A stretch of DNA of 64,000 bases from an uncultured Lachnospiraceae bacterium (GCA_910584685.1 CAJUAO010000003.1:124001-188000), one strand, 5' to 3'; counted from the first letter of the stretch, positions 27,038 through 37,327 are shown. Made by a program: numbers and translations. Notes: generated from the letters alone by a model not told the origin.

Positions 27038-29692
27038 CTACGCCTTCTTCCACACCCGCAGCACATTCTTTCCCTCTTTCCGCTCATACTCCATCCCGTC
27101 GCTCATACTTCTGACAAGATAAATCCCAAGTCCTCCCTCCTCTCTCTCCTCCCCGGAAAGAGTTACGTCCGGCGCCTCCTTCTCCAGCGGATTATACGGC
27201 TTCCCCCAATCCTCAAATATAAGCTCCGCCCTTTCTTTCCCGCATACATTTACGGTTATGACAACCTTACCCCTGCCGTCATTCTTCACATTATCCTCCA
27301 TACATATCCCGGACACATCTAAGGCGCCGCCGCTCACATCTGTGGCGCTGCCTAACTCGTCATAGGCATACAATGCAATATTTGAAAACAATTCATCTGC
27401 AATAAATTTCATGGTGGTTATAAACTCTCTGTCAAAGCCCCCTGAATTTAAGCTTTTCTCCACAAATTCTATTATTCTGCTAAGCTCTCCTAAGCCTGCT
27501 TTCGCTGTGATACTTTTTTCTTTTTTTCCCGTATACACAAAAGCCACCATTGTAATATCATCTGCCTGCTCTGCGTTTTTGGAAAATCTCCTTATATCCT
27601 CCCTTACCGTCTGCAAAATTCCGTAAGCCCCCCGGTTATTTTCAGAAACCTCCCCTAAGACCTTCTGCAGCCTTTCCTCCCCGTAAAGAACGCCCTTTTC
27701 ATCCATTGCCTCCGTAACGCCGTCAGTATACAGAAAGAATCTGTCCCCCTCCTTTAAATCCATATAGTGGTTTTTATAATCCGTATCCTCCAAAACTGCC
27801 AGAGGCAAATCCGGCGTGTTTTCTACTTTTATGTACTCACTTCCCTCTGTACAATAAAAAGGAAAATTATGTCCTCCGTTGGCAAAGGTCATTCTGCCTG
27901 AGGAAAGCTCTATTACGCATACAAAACAGGTTATAAACATCATGGCGTCATTATGCTCATTTAACTGGCTGTTTGCCGACTTTAATATTTCTGCCGGAGT
28001 ACCTATGGTCTTTGCCATATTTTTAATAAGGGTTTTCCCCATCATCATAAAAAGCGAAGCGGGAATTCCTTTTCCCGACACGTCCGCCGCCACAAGCCAC
28101 AGATGATTATCATCTGTCATAAAGTAGTCGTAAAAATCTCCTCCTACCTCCTTTGCCGGCTTCATAAACGCGCACACGTCAAAGCCGTTTCCTGACGACG
28201 GTATCTGCTCCGGAAGAAGGCTTAGCTGTATCTGGGACGCCACGTCAAGCTCCGTGGATATCCTTTCCTTGTCTGCCGTTACTCTTTTAAGATTGTCCAT
28301 GTGCTCCCTTAAAGACAGCGTCATTTTATTAAAGGCGTCCCCAAGCTCCTGAAGCTCATTTCCCGTGTTTATGCTTACACGGTAATCAAGATTTCCGCCG
28401 CTTATAACGTTAACATCCTTAATCAATGCGCCTATAGGCCTTGTTATCCGCCGGGAAACAAGCCTTGACAGCAATGCTCCCGCCGCCATAATCACAAGGG
28501 CGCCTCCAAAGAAAAACACCATTATGTCTTCAATAATATTTTCCACATTTTTTTCTGTAGCGGCGTTTGCCTCCATAATATAGTTATATCTTTCATAAAT
28601 ATCATCTAAAACCATATCCGTATTAAAAACAACGGCAATACTCCATCCTGTATATTCCACAGGCATGTATACTCCATAGCTTTCCTGTCCCTTATATATA
28701 AATTCCTTTATGGCTGTTTCTCCTGACAGCATATCCTCTGCAAGCTCTGTAAGCCCCTCCTCCTCGTCTGTAAGAATATTAATATGCCGGTATTTTTCTT
28801 TATTATCCTTAAGACTGGGGGACACTATAACATTTCCGCTGCCGTCTGCTATTTCAACAAATCCGTCATATTTTATATCATCCGTTCCAATAAGCTCATC
28901 CTCTACGTTTCCCAGATAAATATCTATTGCCATCACTCCCATATATTCATCTTCCTTGTATACAGGCTGGGAGCAGGTTACAACAAGGTTTCCCGTTGAA
29001 TCAAGATATGTCCCTGAAAATCTTACGCTGCCCTTTTCATCCATGCAGGAATTTTTATACCACTCCATTTCCCTCGGCTCATAGTCCTGAAGATAAAGGG
29101 TAGACTGCCCTTCCTCAAGCTTATCTAAAACCTCCCCTGAATTTTCGTCAAAGGAAAAAAGAATTCCGTCCTTCGTGGTATAATAAATTGAATTTAACCT
29201 GCTGTTTTCATATACCGACTGAAATACCTGCCAGACGCAGCCTATTTTATTTATCTCGTTCTTTTTACTTTCATAATCCATATCCTTATTCAGGCTGAAA
29301 TACAGACAAAGCTTATCCCTTAGCTCCTCCGACGGTATTCCTATTTCCCTGCTTCCGTAATTATCCGGATTTTCATACACATCCCTTACGGCATCGGAGC
29401 AAATCTTTAGCTCCTCTATATACTTATTTATTTTTTCAGCGCAGTTTAAGGATAAATTTTCACACACCCCCGCCATTTCACTTAAAATACTCTTTAAAAC
29501 GTTTGCAACCTCATCCTCCGCTATCTCTTCAATAATCTTAGAATCACTTAGAACAATTTCCTTTTGTACCTTTTTTAAGCCTATAACCGATATAACGGCA
29601 AGCATAATAACCGTAAGGGCTGCAACTGCCAGATTTCCCTTTAATATCTGCCTCTCAATTTTTTTATTTTCTTTTTTTATGATTTTTTTCAT
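27038..29692 (-). CDS. Cache-HAMP-SpoIIE phosphatase fused to anti-sigma-type HATPase
   Basis: 884 residues in four parts. TM1 is at ~20-42, with an extracytoplasmic Cache-like sensor to ~390. TM2 (~395-415) leads into a HAMP linker. A PP2C/SpoIIE phosphatase (~490-705) carries the metal-binding aspartates in EVGGDFYDYF, VAADVSGKG, TDGVTEAMD and ADDITMV. An RsbW/SpoIIAB-like HATPase_c domain (~715-884) has the N-box DELFSNI and the G boxes EDWGKPYNP and GGLGIYLVRS. It could both phosphorylate and dephosphorylate a STAS partner in response to an outside signal. The next gene upstream encodes such a STAS protein. Ribosome site GGGAGAAG. Confidence 0.9.
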   Translation of the reverse strand: MKKIIKKENKKIERQILKGNLAVAALTVIMLAVISVIGLKKVQKEIVLSDSKIIEEIAEDEVANVLKSILSEMAGVCENLSLNCAEKINKYIEELKICSDAVRDVYENPDNYGSREIGIPSEELRDKLCLYFSLNKDMDYESKKNEINKIGCVWQVFQSVYENSRLNSIYYTTKDGILFSFDENSGEVLDKLEEGQSTLYLQDYEPREMEWYKNSCMDEKGSVRFSGTYLDSTGNLVVTCSQPVYKEDEYMGVMAIDIYLGNVEDELIGTDDIKYDGFVEIADGSGNVIVSPSLKDNKEKYRHINILTDEEEGLTELAEDMLSGETAIKEFIYKGQESYGVYMPVEYTGWSIAVVFNTDMVLDDIYERYNYIMEANAATEKNVENIIEDIMVFFFGGALVIMAAGALLSRLVSRRITRPIGALIKDVNVISGGNLDYRVSINTGNELQELGDAFNKMTLSLREHMDNLKRVTADKERISTELDVASQIQLSLLPEQIPSSGNGFDVCAFMKPAKEVGGDFYDYFMTDDNHLWLVAADVSGKGIPASLFMMMGKTLIKNMAKTIGTPAEILKSANSQLNEHNDAMMFITCFVCVIELSSGRMTFANGGHNFPFYCTEGSEYIKVENTPDLPLAVLEDTDYKNHYMDLKEGDRFFLYTDGVTEAMDEKGVLYGEERLQKVLGEVSENNRGAYGILQTVREDIRRFSKNAEQADDITMVAFVYTGKKEKSITAKAGLGELSRIIEFVEKSLNSGGFDREFITTMKFIADELFSNIALYAYDELGSATDVSGGALDVSGICMEDNVKNDGRGKVVITVNVCGKERAELIFEDWGKPYNPLEKEAPDVTLSGEEREEGGLGIYLVRSMSDGMEYERKEGKNVLRVWKKA

Positions 29693-29708
29693 GCTTCTTC
29701 TCCCGGGG

Positions 29709-30011
29709 CTAATCCTCTATTTGTATAAATTTGCTGAAGCCTGACATATTAAGGACTTCCCTGACGGCGCCCTGCACGTTCCTTAAAATAAAGCTTCCCT
29801 TTTTGCTTTCTGCCGTCTTGTACGCTATAAGCATAGCCCTAAGCCCTGCGCTTGAAACATAATCTACATCCTTTAAGTCTGCCGCAACCTCATTTTGCTT
29901 CTGAAAGGCTAACAGCAGCTCTGATTGAAATTCCTTGCTTGTGTTTGTGTCTATTCTTCCCTCTACCTTAAGTATAATTCTGTTTTCCTCTTTCACTGTC
30001 TCAATTCTCAT
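29709..30011 (-). CDS. STAS-domain anti-sigma-factor antagonist (SpoIIAA/RsbV-like)
   Basis: 100 residues, the full length of a single STAS domain. The phosphorylatable Ser motif is VDYVSSAGLRAML (residues ~49-61), matching D-S-S-G-L-R of SpoIIAA/RsbV. It is followed 16 nt later by the gene for a phosphatase/HATPase fusion, giving a complete partner switch apart from a sigma factor, which is absent here. It follows the baseplate genes in the same direction, so the switch is probably co-expressed with the injection system. AAGGAG precedes the ATG. Confidence 0.92.
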   Translation of the reverse strand: MRIETVKEENRIILKVEGRIDTNTSKEFQSELLLAFQKQNEVAADLKDVDYVSSAGLRAMLIAYKTAESKKGSFILRNVQGAVREVLNMSGFSKFIQIED

Positions 30012-30052
30012 ACGTATTCTCCTTTTTCCATAATTAATTTACATTGATTAGC

Positions 30053-31120
30053 TTACATATATATCTGCCCTATTCCCGCTCCCCAGTCCAAGCCTGCCGT
30101 TTTCTTCTCCTCGTATATTCCTGCGTTAATATCCATATATGTATAGCCGTCAAGAGTGGAGCATGTATCAAGATATACTATCTTAAGGACGCATCTTACA
30201 GGCTTAAGCTGATTTAGCAAATGCTGTATCTGTGACTTTTTATACAGGGTATTCCCCCTTTTAATTAAGACCGTCACTCCGTATATATCATCCCCATACA
30301 AATTATCTTCTACAAGTCTCTGCATATCAGAGCATGGCTCTGGCAAAAGGTTTCTCTCTACTATAATCCCCTTTTCCCCTGTTATTATCTCTATAAGCTG
30401 TTCAAACCCTTCTCTTGTTCCCCGCTTTTTTATAAGGTCATAGGAATTTGCAACAAGCCTTCTTAACGTATCCTCTCTTAAAAACTCTCCGCTTACGTCA
30501 AAGCCCATCCATTCAGCCAATACCGGCAGCATAAAATACGGCGCCATCTCCGGCTCCAGAAGCTCCTTAAGCCTGTTTATATCCTCCTCCATATTGTTGT
30601 ATATGGTTGAAAAAATTGAAAGATATCTGTGGAGAGTTGAATTTCTCTCCCTGTATATTTCAGGAAGGGCTTCCATTATAAAATCTCCCCTTGTATAAAC
30701 CTTAATATTGCCTGCAGAGCTGCCTATAGCTCCTTTAATTACAATTAAAATCCACAGATACCTTCCCACAGCGTCATAGAGCAGCGCATCCTTCATATTT
30801 GTAAATTTCAGAACGTCTCCTCTTTTAAAGGCTTCTGCTTTTTCCCCTACAGATATTCCATCGTCCATAAAATATTTATTTACGGACAGGTCGTCTGACG
30901 CCATTACATATACAGTACACAAGGATTTTTCCTTAAGTTCCATATCCATATGCAGCCTGCCCCAACGCTTTTCCCCATATCCTCTGTCAAAAAAGGGAAT
31001 AATTATGCGGCTCTCCTCCTTATTTACCGTCACAAGGGTATTGCCCTCTATGCGAAAGCCTTCCTGCCAGCCCCTTTTTAATGCTTCCTCCCTGACAGAA
31101 TAAACTCTTTCCTCCTCCAT
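30053..31120 (-). CDS. gpI-like phage tail/CIS baseplate protein
   Basis: 355 residues. The C-terminal two thirds resemble P2 gpI-type tail proteins as found in eCIS loci: LPEIYRERNSTLHRYLSIFSTIYNNMEEDI, YFMLPVLAEWMGF, then VANSYDLIKKRGTREGFEQLIEIITG. The N-terminal ~130 residues form a beta-rich domain. A GTG at 31135 opens the frame, but AAAGGAG is spaced for the ATG at 31120, which I use. Following two J-like proteins, it fits the J-I order of contractile tails and probably forms part of the baseplate wedge or fibre adaptor. Confidence 0.82.
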   Translation of the reverse strand: MEEERVYSVREEALKRGWQEGFRIEGNTLVTVNKEESRIIIPFFDRGYGEKRWGRLHMDMELKEKSLCTVYVMASDDLSVNKYFMDDGISVGEKAEAFKRGDVLKFTNMKDALLYDAVGRYLWILIVIKGAIGSSAGNIKVYTRGDFIMEALPEIYRERNSTLHRYLSIFSTIYNNMEEDINRLKELLEPEMAPYFMLPVLAEWMGFDVSGEFLREDTLRRLVANSYDLIKKRGTREGFEQLIEIITGEKGIIVERNLLPEPCSDMQRLVEDNLYGDDIYGVTVLIKRGNTLYKKSQIQHLLNQLKPVRCVLKIVYLDTCSTLDGYTYMDINAGIYEEKKTAGLDWGAGIGQIYM

Positions 31121-31152
31121 TGTCACTCCTTTCACCGTGCCTCATTTTTCTC

Positions 31153-33207
31153 TTAATTTAATTCTTCCTTCTCATAATTTAGCGTAAGCTGTATATTTCC
31201 CGGCATTAGAAGGCAGTTATCCGCCGGCTTTATATCCGAGCCTGATTCTGCAGCGTATCTGTAATTTGCAGGAGCCATATTAAGGGACGCAATATAGCTT
31301 ACGCAGGAAAGAGCCTGTATTTTACCGTAAAGCTCCTCAAACATAAGGGGCTCGCCAAAGCCCTTCCCGCATTTTATATAGTCGGTAAGCTGTACTATAG
31401 TCTCTCTTATCTGATTTTTGCAATCCTCGTAATGCTTTTTTACCATAATAACACCGCTTACGTTTATATGGGTAAATACCGGAGAAGCCAAGGATACCTT
31501 AGTGGACAAAAGCCTTCTCTTATTTATTTCCCTCATAATAATACTTCCTGCAAGAGCCGGCAGCCTGTCCCCCTCCTTCATTCCCTTAATGTATACCGCA
31601 ATGGTTATTTCATTTTTCTCAGAGTTTCCTAAGGCCTTCACCTTTTGTACATTTATCTCAGGAATCCCCATAACGATATCCTCGTAATCCCTTGATGTTA
31701 CGGCAGTATATGATTTATATACATCCGTAACAAATCTTCTCCTAAGCTCGTTAAAGGTTTCCTCCATACCTCCGTACACTGTATCCGCCACGTTTAAAAA
31801 CCTGACCCCTGTATCATACCCCAAAGGCTCAAGCTCTGTTCCCTTTAAGAGCGTTCCCTCCGTCAACAGGGCTGTTGCAGCCTCTCCTATATACATATTA
31901 GAGCCTGCGCATTCCCCTGCCTTTATTACCCTTAGCTTTCCGGCGCTTTCATTAAGCTCATAAATAAATCCCATAACTCCCGGTATTTTAGGTCTTACAA
32001 AATCATACATTACCCCCTCCCCTACAGGTATTTCCAATATAATACTAAAGCAGCTTTCTATTATGTTATCAAAGGGAAGGTCAAATTCCTCATTGTCATA
32101 GCCCAATATACAGCCAAGCCGGCACACTCTTACGGCATCCTCTGAATATGCTGCAACCGCTGTATTCTCATATGCTTCCTTAAAGCTATAGCAGTATCTT
32201 CCGTAGTCGTGCCTTATCCTCTCATATTCCTCCCCGCCGCACTTACTGTACAACCTGCTTCCATATTTTTTACAATAAACCCTTACGTACTGCTCCTCCA
32301 TAATATCGCCGTATATATAACATTCCCTTTGTCCTGAAAAGGTATATATATATGACCTTGTGTCCCTTTGCATCAGGGGAAACACCGCTCCCCTTGCGGA
32401 GTTTATTTTTGGGCATGCGCTATAATCTGCCCTTACAAGCGTTCCTCTTATTATATAGCCCTCTTTTTTAATAAATTCAGGCCTTGCCTTTTCTTCCCTC
32501 CGTTGTCCCAGATTAAATATTATACTTCCGCTTTTGTTCAGGTTTTTAGTATTGTCGGTACATTTAATTTTTTTATAGCCCTCTCTTGTATAAAGCTCCC
32601 ACTCTATGTCCGTCTCCTTATTTCCCTTATCGTACGTCATTAAATCTATTTTGCTTTCCTTACATTCCAAATATATTGCAAGCTCTCTGTCAAGGCTTGG
32701 GAGCCTGTCAAACACAAAATAAAGCTCCGCTCCCGCTTTAGGCTTACTTCCGAAAGGCTCTGCCTTTGTATAATTTATATCCTTAAGCACATAGGAATAA
32801 TCCTCTATAGCTCCCTTCTCTCCCCCATACACGCCTATAAGCCTTGCCCCTGATATTTCCCTGCTTCTTTCGCTTTCAAAGCACAGGCTTCCTACCCTGA
32901 ATTTCTGACATTCAGGAATTAAAAAGCCTTCCTCCACATCTGACGGCTCTGCATATATTCTTTTCACAGGTCTTTTTTCCCTGTAAAAGCCTGCAAGATT
33001 TATAAGCTTTTCCTCCATTCCCTCTGTTATCTCCCTTATTTTTTCAAGCTGCACAGAGGTATAGCCGGTGATATTTTCAAGTATTGCCGCCTCCGGTGAT
33101 GAAAGAAAGTCCTCCGGCGTGTATTCAGCATATAATTCCTTTACAGCCTCCTTCATACGCCTTTCATATGTGCTTTTCCAATTTTCATTATCATAGCTGT
33201 TTTCCAT
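31153..33207 (-). CDS. Second baseplate J-like protein (Afp12-type position)
   Basis: 684 residues. The C-terminal half carries the baseplate-J pattern: YKSYTAVTSRDYEDIVMGIP, then NEITIAVYIKG, then NKRRLLSTKVSL. The first ~100 residues (YTPEDFLSSPEAAILENITG) resemble baseplate wedge proteins, and a beta-rich middle is unassigned. In Afp/PVC particles two large J-like proteins build the wedge (Afp11/Afp12 position). This one follows the larger J protein by 17 nt and is followed by the gpI-like gene. Beyond baseplate membership the role is inferred from order. Confidence 0.8.
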   Translation of the reverse strand: MENSYDNENWKSTYERRMKEAVKELYAEYTPEDFLSSPEAAILENITGYTSVQLEKIREITEGMEEKLINLAGFYREKRPVKRIYAEPSDVEEGFLIPECQKFRVGSLCFESERSREISGARLIGVYGGEKGAIEDYSYVLKDINYTKAEPFGSKPKAGAELYFVFDRLPSLDRELAIYLECKESKIDLMTYDKGNKETDIEWELYTREGYKKIKCTDNTKNLNKSGSIIFNLGQRREEKARPEFIKKEGYIIRGTLVRADYSACPKINSARGAVFPLMQRDTRSYIYTFSGQRECYIYGDIMEEQYVRVYCKKYGSRLYSKCGGEEYERIRHDYGRYCYSFKEAYENTAVAAYSEDAVRVCRLGCILGYDNEEFDLPFDNIIESCFSIILEIPVGEGVMYDFVRPKIPGVMGFIYELNESAGKLRVIKAGECAGSNMYIGEAATALLTEGTLLKGTELEPLGYDTGVRFLNVADTVYGGMEETFNELRRRFVTDVYKSYTAVTSRDYEDIVMGIPEINVQKVKALGNSEKNEITIAVYIKGMKEGDRLPALAGSIIMREINKRRLLSTKVSLASPVFTHINVSGVIMVKKHYEDCKNQIRETIVQLTDYIKCGKGFGEPLMFEELYGKIQALSCVSYIASLNMAPANYRYAAESGSDIKPADNCLLMPGNIQLTLNYEKEELN

Positions 33208-33224
33208 ATTTTCTGCCTCTTATC

Positions 33225-36065
33225 CTATATAAAATGTATTTCATGCTTTCCGCTTACGGCTATCATTGAAAAATCCTCCTGAAGTCCGCCAAGCTTGCAC
33301 TCCTTATACCTTCCGCTATGCTCATACCCTGCCGTTACCGACAGGTTTTCTACTGTTCCCCATTCCCTGAGGACATTTAACTGCATAATAAGCTGGGACA
33401 TATTAGGCAGCTTTCCTATTGGCCAGCCTTGTTTTCCGTTTCCTTTTACGGGATTTAAGTAATTTTCCATTATTTCATTAAATTTATGGCTTACAAAAAG
33501 CATATCTGCTTTTTCATTTTTCTTAAACCAGACAGCCGCCGATATTTCTACTTTTAAGGGCTTTACTATTATTATCTCCTCCTGTCCTATGGCCTCCTCC
33601 CCGACCTTTAAAAGATGGCTTTTAAGCTCCGTATATATGCTTTCGTCAAAGCCTTCATTAAAATCCTTTGTTAAAACAACGATATATACCCTTCCCTTTT
33701 CCGCCTTTACCCTCACCTGACTGATAACGCCGGAAAAATTCATGACCTCCCTCTGATAATCCTCTGCTGTCACAAGCCTTCCATGGCTTCCTATTAATAT
33801 ATCCCCTCTCCTTAGCCTTTCCTCTCCGGTTTCCCTGTCGCTGCCTCCGTGTGACGGCTCTATATTATACAGGCTGTCCAAAAATAAAATGTTTGACACT
33901 GTTTCAGATATTGCTCCCCTGTCTACGTTTCCCTTTTCACCCTTACAGCCGTATATAACAGCCTTAAATGCCGGATGCTCCTTTTGCATAGGAAACCTTT
34001 GTCTTACCCCGTCGCCGAATATAACCTCTCCCGCTTCCCTGTCCAGCATATATACTCTCCCGTCACCCGTTTCCTCCTGAAATGAGCCTGCTTCCTGCCA
34101 GAGAACAAATATCCTGTCCGTCTCTCCTTTTTCGCTTTTCTCTATCCTGATTCTGTTTCTTTTAACGGCCAAATCCTGCCTGCCGCTTCCCTCAAGGTAT
34201 CCGTTAGTCTCGTCCATCCATAAATCAATTTTTAATATATCCGTACCATATAGTTTAACTCTCATTCCCGGAGATATTTCTTCCACGTAATAATCCTCCT
34301 CCCCTCCGGTATCAACATTCCATACCTGAAAAACATTTGTCATGGAAGACCATGGTTTTCCCAAATATTTATCATTACTGTGGATTATTTTTATATAATA
34401 GCCCTCCACATTGCAATAATTAAGCGTTTCCATATCGGAAGGGGCGTTAAATACCAATATCCCCCTTTGTCCCGCCTCTCCCGTGCCGGAGGCTTTCATC
34501 AGTCTCTTAAACCCGCCCTTCGCGTAATAAAAATACTCTGTTTTTTCCGTGTCCACAGGCTCGTTGTCACACTGAATATAAAGGCTTACGGGGCCGTCAG
34601 TTATTTTCTTATTAAAGCATACGTAAATTTCCTCCCTGCTATGGCTGCTTACATCAAATAATAATAATTCCTCTTTTCGGTCTGCTATATTGTAATAATT
34701 TTTTACATTTATTCCCCATAATACTGAAATCCTCTCCGGTATACACCATGTCCTGTCATATGTATATGATATTCTCATATTGCTGATATAGGGGGCGTTA
34801 AAAATACACGGCTGCTCATAGCAGTGATTAGCTTTAATGATTCTTATCCTTAAGCAGGGCTCCTCCTCTCCGCCTCCCCAGTCCTCGGGACATAAAAACC
34901 TTATTTCCACGGCTTTATCCTCTCCCGATGCAAATATATCCGTTCCGTTTTTATCATGATTTTCAATATTAAGGCTTTTAAAGCCCTTTGGGCTGTTGTA
35001 TTCAAATATCACATTATCTGCCCATACCTGATTTACCTTCTGCTCCCTTTCATATTTTTCATACTTTCTGTACCTTTTTATAAGGGGAAGCCTCTCCTCA
35101 CTGACGCTCTTAAGTCCCACAGGTATCTTCTCAAAGCTTAAAAAAAATTCTACGGATATAAGGGCATTGGCCTTTGAAAAGCTTACAGGCTGGCTTATTA
35201 TACATTCATCATGTAAGCTAAAGGCTTCCCCAAAGGGATAAAAGCCCTCCCCATTACAATCCATAAGGGGATTCTTAACAAAATCCGCCTTAAGCTTTTG
35301 CGCCTCTGATGATATAAGAAGGCTTCTAAATGACACCGGAACTTTAAGCTGGCCGTTTTTCCTTATAACTATGGCGTCCTCCCTCTCCCTTTTTTGTTTC
35401 ATTTTAAACGAAAGCCTGTCCCCTGAAGCCTGTACCTCCTCTGCCGGTATCAGGCCCGCCTCTGAAAAATAATATATTTCAAGAGCCTTTGCCTTTATAT
35501 TCTGAATAAGACTGTCATTATCCGTCTTTAAAATAAATGTCTGATTGTCTCCCTTAAATATATAGGGGTGATATATTACTGCCTCCTCGCGGCTGTATAT
35601 TTCCTCCTCATTTTCATCTTCTATGGGAAATGGCTTGGGAAGCTCCCCAAAAACAGGTCTTATTTTTCCTTTAACCCCTGTCTCTGCAAAAATATTTTTA
35701 ACTGAGGCGCCTGTGGCATACATGCCTCTCATTGTCTCAAATATTATTTTTTCACCGTCTTTTGCGCTTCCATACAGCTTAGCGCCCTTATTTATCCATA
35801 TGCCCTCTGTCCCGTTGCCAATAACCCCCATATGCACCAGACTTAAGGCAGGTCTTGGAGGCTTCAGGGACATTCCTAAAAGCTCTGTAAACCTTATATG
35901 TATTCTATCATTCAGACGGCTGTATTCCTTTTTATTATCCTCCATCTGCATTAAGAATATTTCTGCAAGCCGCAGGCCTATATCCTTATTGTTTTTATCA
36001 GGTTTCCACCATGGAAGATAACTTTGCGCAAGCTCATTAAAAAGCTCCTTCATTTTCTTTTCCAT
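33225..36065 (-). CDS. Large baseplate J-like protein (Afp11-type)
   Basis: 946 residues. The N-terminus LFNELAQSYLPWW and FTELLGMSLKPPRPA, and the C-terminal block GGSDRETGEERLRRGDILI, HGRLVTAEDYQREVMNFSGVI and VRVKAEKGRVYIVV, are the standard eCIS putative baseplate assembly protein pattern. A long beta-rich insertion (about 330-680) carries the extra size. It should form the inner baseplate wedge. The GGGAGG ribosome site is 14 nt from the chosen ATG. A second ATG at 36053 is possible. Confidence 0.85.
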   Translation of the reverse strand: MEKKMKELFNELAQSYLPWWKPDKNNKDIGLRLAEIFLMQMEDNKKEYSRLNDRIHIRFTELLGMSLKPPRPALSLVHMGVIGNGTEGIWINKGAKLYGSAKDGEKIIFETMRGMYATGASVKNIFAETGVKGKIRPVFGELPKPFPIEDENEEEIYSREEAVIYHPYIFKGDNQTFILKTDNDSLIQNIKAKALEIYYFSEAGLIPAEEVQASGDRLSFKMKQKREREDAIVIRKNGQLKVPVSFRSLLISSEAQKLKADFVKNPLMDCNGEGFYPFGEAFSLHDECIISQPVSFSKANALISVEFFLSFEKIPVGLKSVSEERLPLIKRYRKYEKYEREQKVNQVWADNVIFEYNSPKGFKSLNIENHDKNGTDIFASGEDKAVEIRFLCPEDWGGGEEEPCLRIRIIKANHCYEQPCIFNAPYISNMRISYTYDRTWCIPERISVLWGINVKNYYNIADRKEELLLFDVSSHSREEIYVCFNKKITDGPVSLYIQCDNEPVDTEKTEYFYYAKGGFKRLMKASGTGEAGQRGILVFNAPSDMETLNYCNVEGYYIKIIHSNDKYLGKPWSSMTNVFQVWNVDTGGEEDYYVEEISPGMRVKLYGTDILKIDLWMDETNGYLEGSGRQDLAVKRNRIRIEKSEKGETDRIFVLWQEAGSFQEETGDGRVYMLDREAGEVIFGDGVRQRFPMQKEHPAFKAVIYGCKGEKGNVDRGAISETVSNILFLDSLYNIEPSHGGSDRETGEERLRRGDILIGSHGRLVTAEDYQREVMNFSGVISQVRVKAEKGRVYIVVLTKDFNEGFDESIYTELKSHLLKVGEEAIGQEEIIIVKPLKVEISAAVWFKKNEKADMLFVSHKFNEIMENYLNPVKGNGKQGWPIGKLPNMSQLIMQLNVLREWGTVENLSVTAGYEHSGRYKECKLGGLQEDFSMIAVSGKHEIHFI

Positions 36066-36089
36066 TGTAAAGCATTAATCCTCCCATTA

Positions 36090-36464
36090 TTAAACCCTGT
36101 CGTCAGCATAAAGGGGAACGGTTACCGTATCCTCCAAATCCTTTGTCCTGTAAACTACCGTTACCTCCAAAATACCGCTGCCGTAATCACATTTAGCCGC
36201 AACGCTTACCTCTGTCAGCATGGGCTCCTGACTTAACAGACAGCTCCTTATGTCTCTTTCCACCATATTTAATTCCGTTCTGTTTATCTCCATAAACGCA
36301 TATTCCTTAAGTCTGCTTCCAAAGCCGGGATTTAGCCATCTTTCGCCCTTTTCCGTTTTCAGTATAAGCATTACCGATTGTCTTATTCTCTCCCTTCCTG
36401 ACACTGTTTCAAATCTTCCTGTGGCAGGATTTATGTCTATGGGAAATCTCATTGTCTCTTCCAT
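36090..36464 (-). CDS. gp25-like baseplate wedge protein (Afp9-type)
   Basis: 124 residues, the size of GPW/gp25 proteins. It starts MEETMRFPIDINPATGRF, with VSGRERIRQSVMLILKTEKGERWLNPGFGSRLKEY, the conserved block in which sheath initiation occurs in T4 gp25 and Afp9. Placed between the spike gene and the J proteins, as in other contractile tails. AAGGAG precedes the ATG. Confidence 0.93.
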   Translation of the reverse strand: MEETMRFPIDINPATGRFETVSGRERIRQSVMLILKTEKGERWLNPGFGSRLKEYAFMEINRTELNMVERDIRSCLLSQEPMLTEVSVAAKCDYGSGILEVTVVYRTKDLEDTVTVPLYADDRV

Positions 36465-36486
36465 TTCTTATCTCTCCTTCTGTGGC

Positions 36487-37296
36487 CTATCCTTCCTTAA
36501 TCATGGCTCCTCCGATAACAGTTGTTCCGTCGCTTGAAAGCTTCATGGAGGAATTTCCCGAAATACTTCCGTTCTCACTTTTTATCTTAAACATTCCGTT
36601 AGTTTCCATTTTTACCAACTGCTCCGCCTTTACTGAAAGCTTCTGGCATTTAATATCAATCATTCCGTTTTCTCCGTCTATTTTGAGCGAAACGTTTCCT
36701 ATGTTAATTTTAAGCTCGCTGGCTGCTTTAACTGATATAACGCCGTTGTCTGAATCTATTTCTATGGAATTTTCCTTTTTCTTATCATTTATTATTATTT
36801 TTTTATTTTCATTGTCTAAGAGGATAGCTCTTTCCTCCTTTGACGTTTCTATTTTTATTTTGTCCTTACTGCCCTCTCCCTGACTGTTATCCTCAAAGGA
36901 AATTGTGTTTCCGTTTCTTGTGGTTATCCTTTTATACTGATTATTCTCATCTGCCGTATCGGACAAAAAAGTACTGTTATCCGGAAATATGCTTCCCACA
37001 ATATATGGCTTTTCAATATTTCCTCCCTCAAACATTAAAAGCACCTTATCGCCTATCTCCGGAAGAAAATAGCTTCCCCATTTCTTTCCCCCAAAGAACA
37101 TGGCTACCTTCGCCCATTTAAGAACATTAGCGTCCTTATCCCTCACGGGTATTTGAACGCATACCCTTCCCGGCATATCCTTACTGTATTTTTTAGCCAC
37201 TATGCCCACAGCCGCCCCTGTTATTTTACACTCCAAGGCCTCTGTCTTTTTTCCTTTTTCCTCCGTTATATCTCCCAGCACATCAATTAAGCTCAT
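36487..37296 (-). CDS. gpV/VgrG-C-like spike protein with OB fold
   Basis: 269 residues. The OB domain reads GIVAKKYSKDMPGRVCVQIPVRD, WAKVAMFFGGKKWGSYFLPEIGDKVLLMFE and KPYIVGSIF, characteristic of phage baseplate assembly protein V and the VgrG gp5 domain. The C-terminal half (about 140-260) alternates short polar/hydrophobic strands with many Lys and Glu (INIGNVSLKIDGENG, SENGSISGNSSMKL), as expected for a beta-helical spike needle. It would form the trimeric central spike with the gpD-like protein encoded just upstream. Confidence 0.9.
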   Translation of the reverse strand: MSLIDVLGDITEEKGKKTEALECKITGAAVGIVAKKYSKDMPGRVCVQIPVRDKDANVLKWAKVAMFFGGKKWGSYFLPEIGDKVLLMFEGGNIEKPYIVGSIFPDNSTFLSDTADENNQYKRITTRNGNTISFEDNSQGEGSKDKIKIETSKEERAILLDNENKKIIINDKKKENSIEIDSDNGVISVKAASELKINIGNVSLKIDGENGMIDIKCQKLSVKAEQLVKMETNGMFKIKSENGSISGNSSMKLSSDGTTVIGGAMIKEG

Positions 37297-37327
37297 ATCC
37301 TTACTATTTTCCTTTCATGTATTTCCT

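Noticed and set aside
36040..36075. A 12-codon open frame starting right after GGGAGG, just before the large baseplate gene.
   Set aside because: Too short to support, and it overlaps the baseplate start out of frame. The ribosome site can serve the baseplate ATG at longer spacing.
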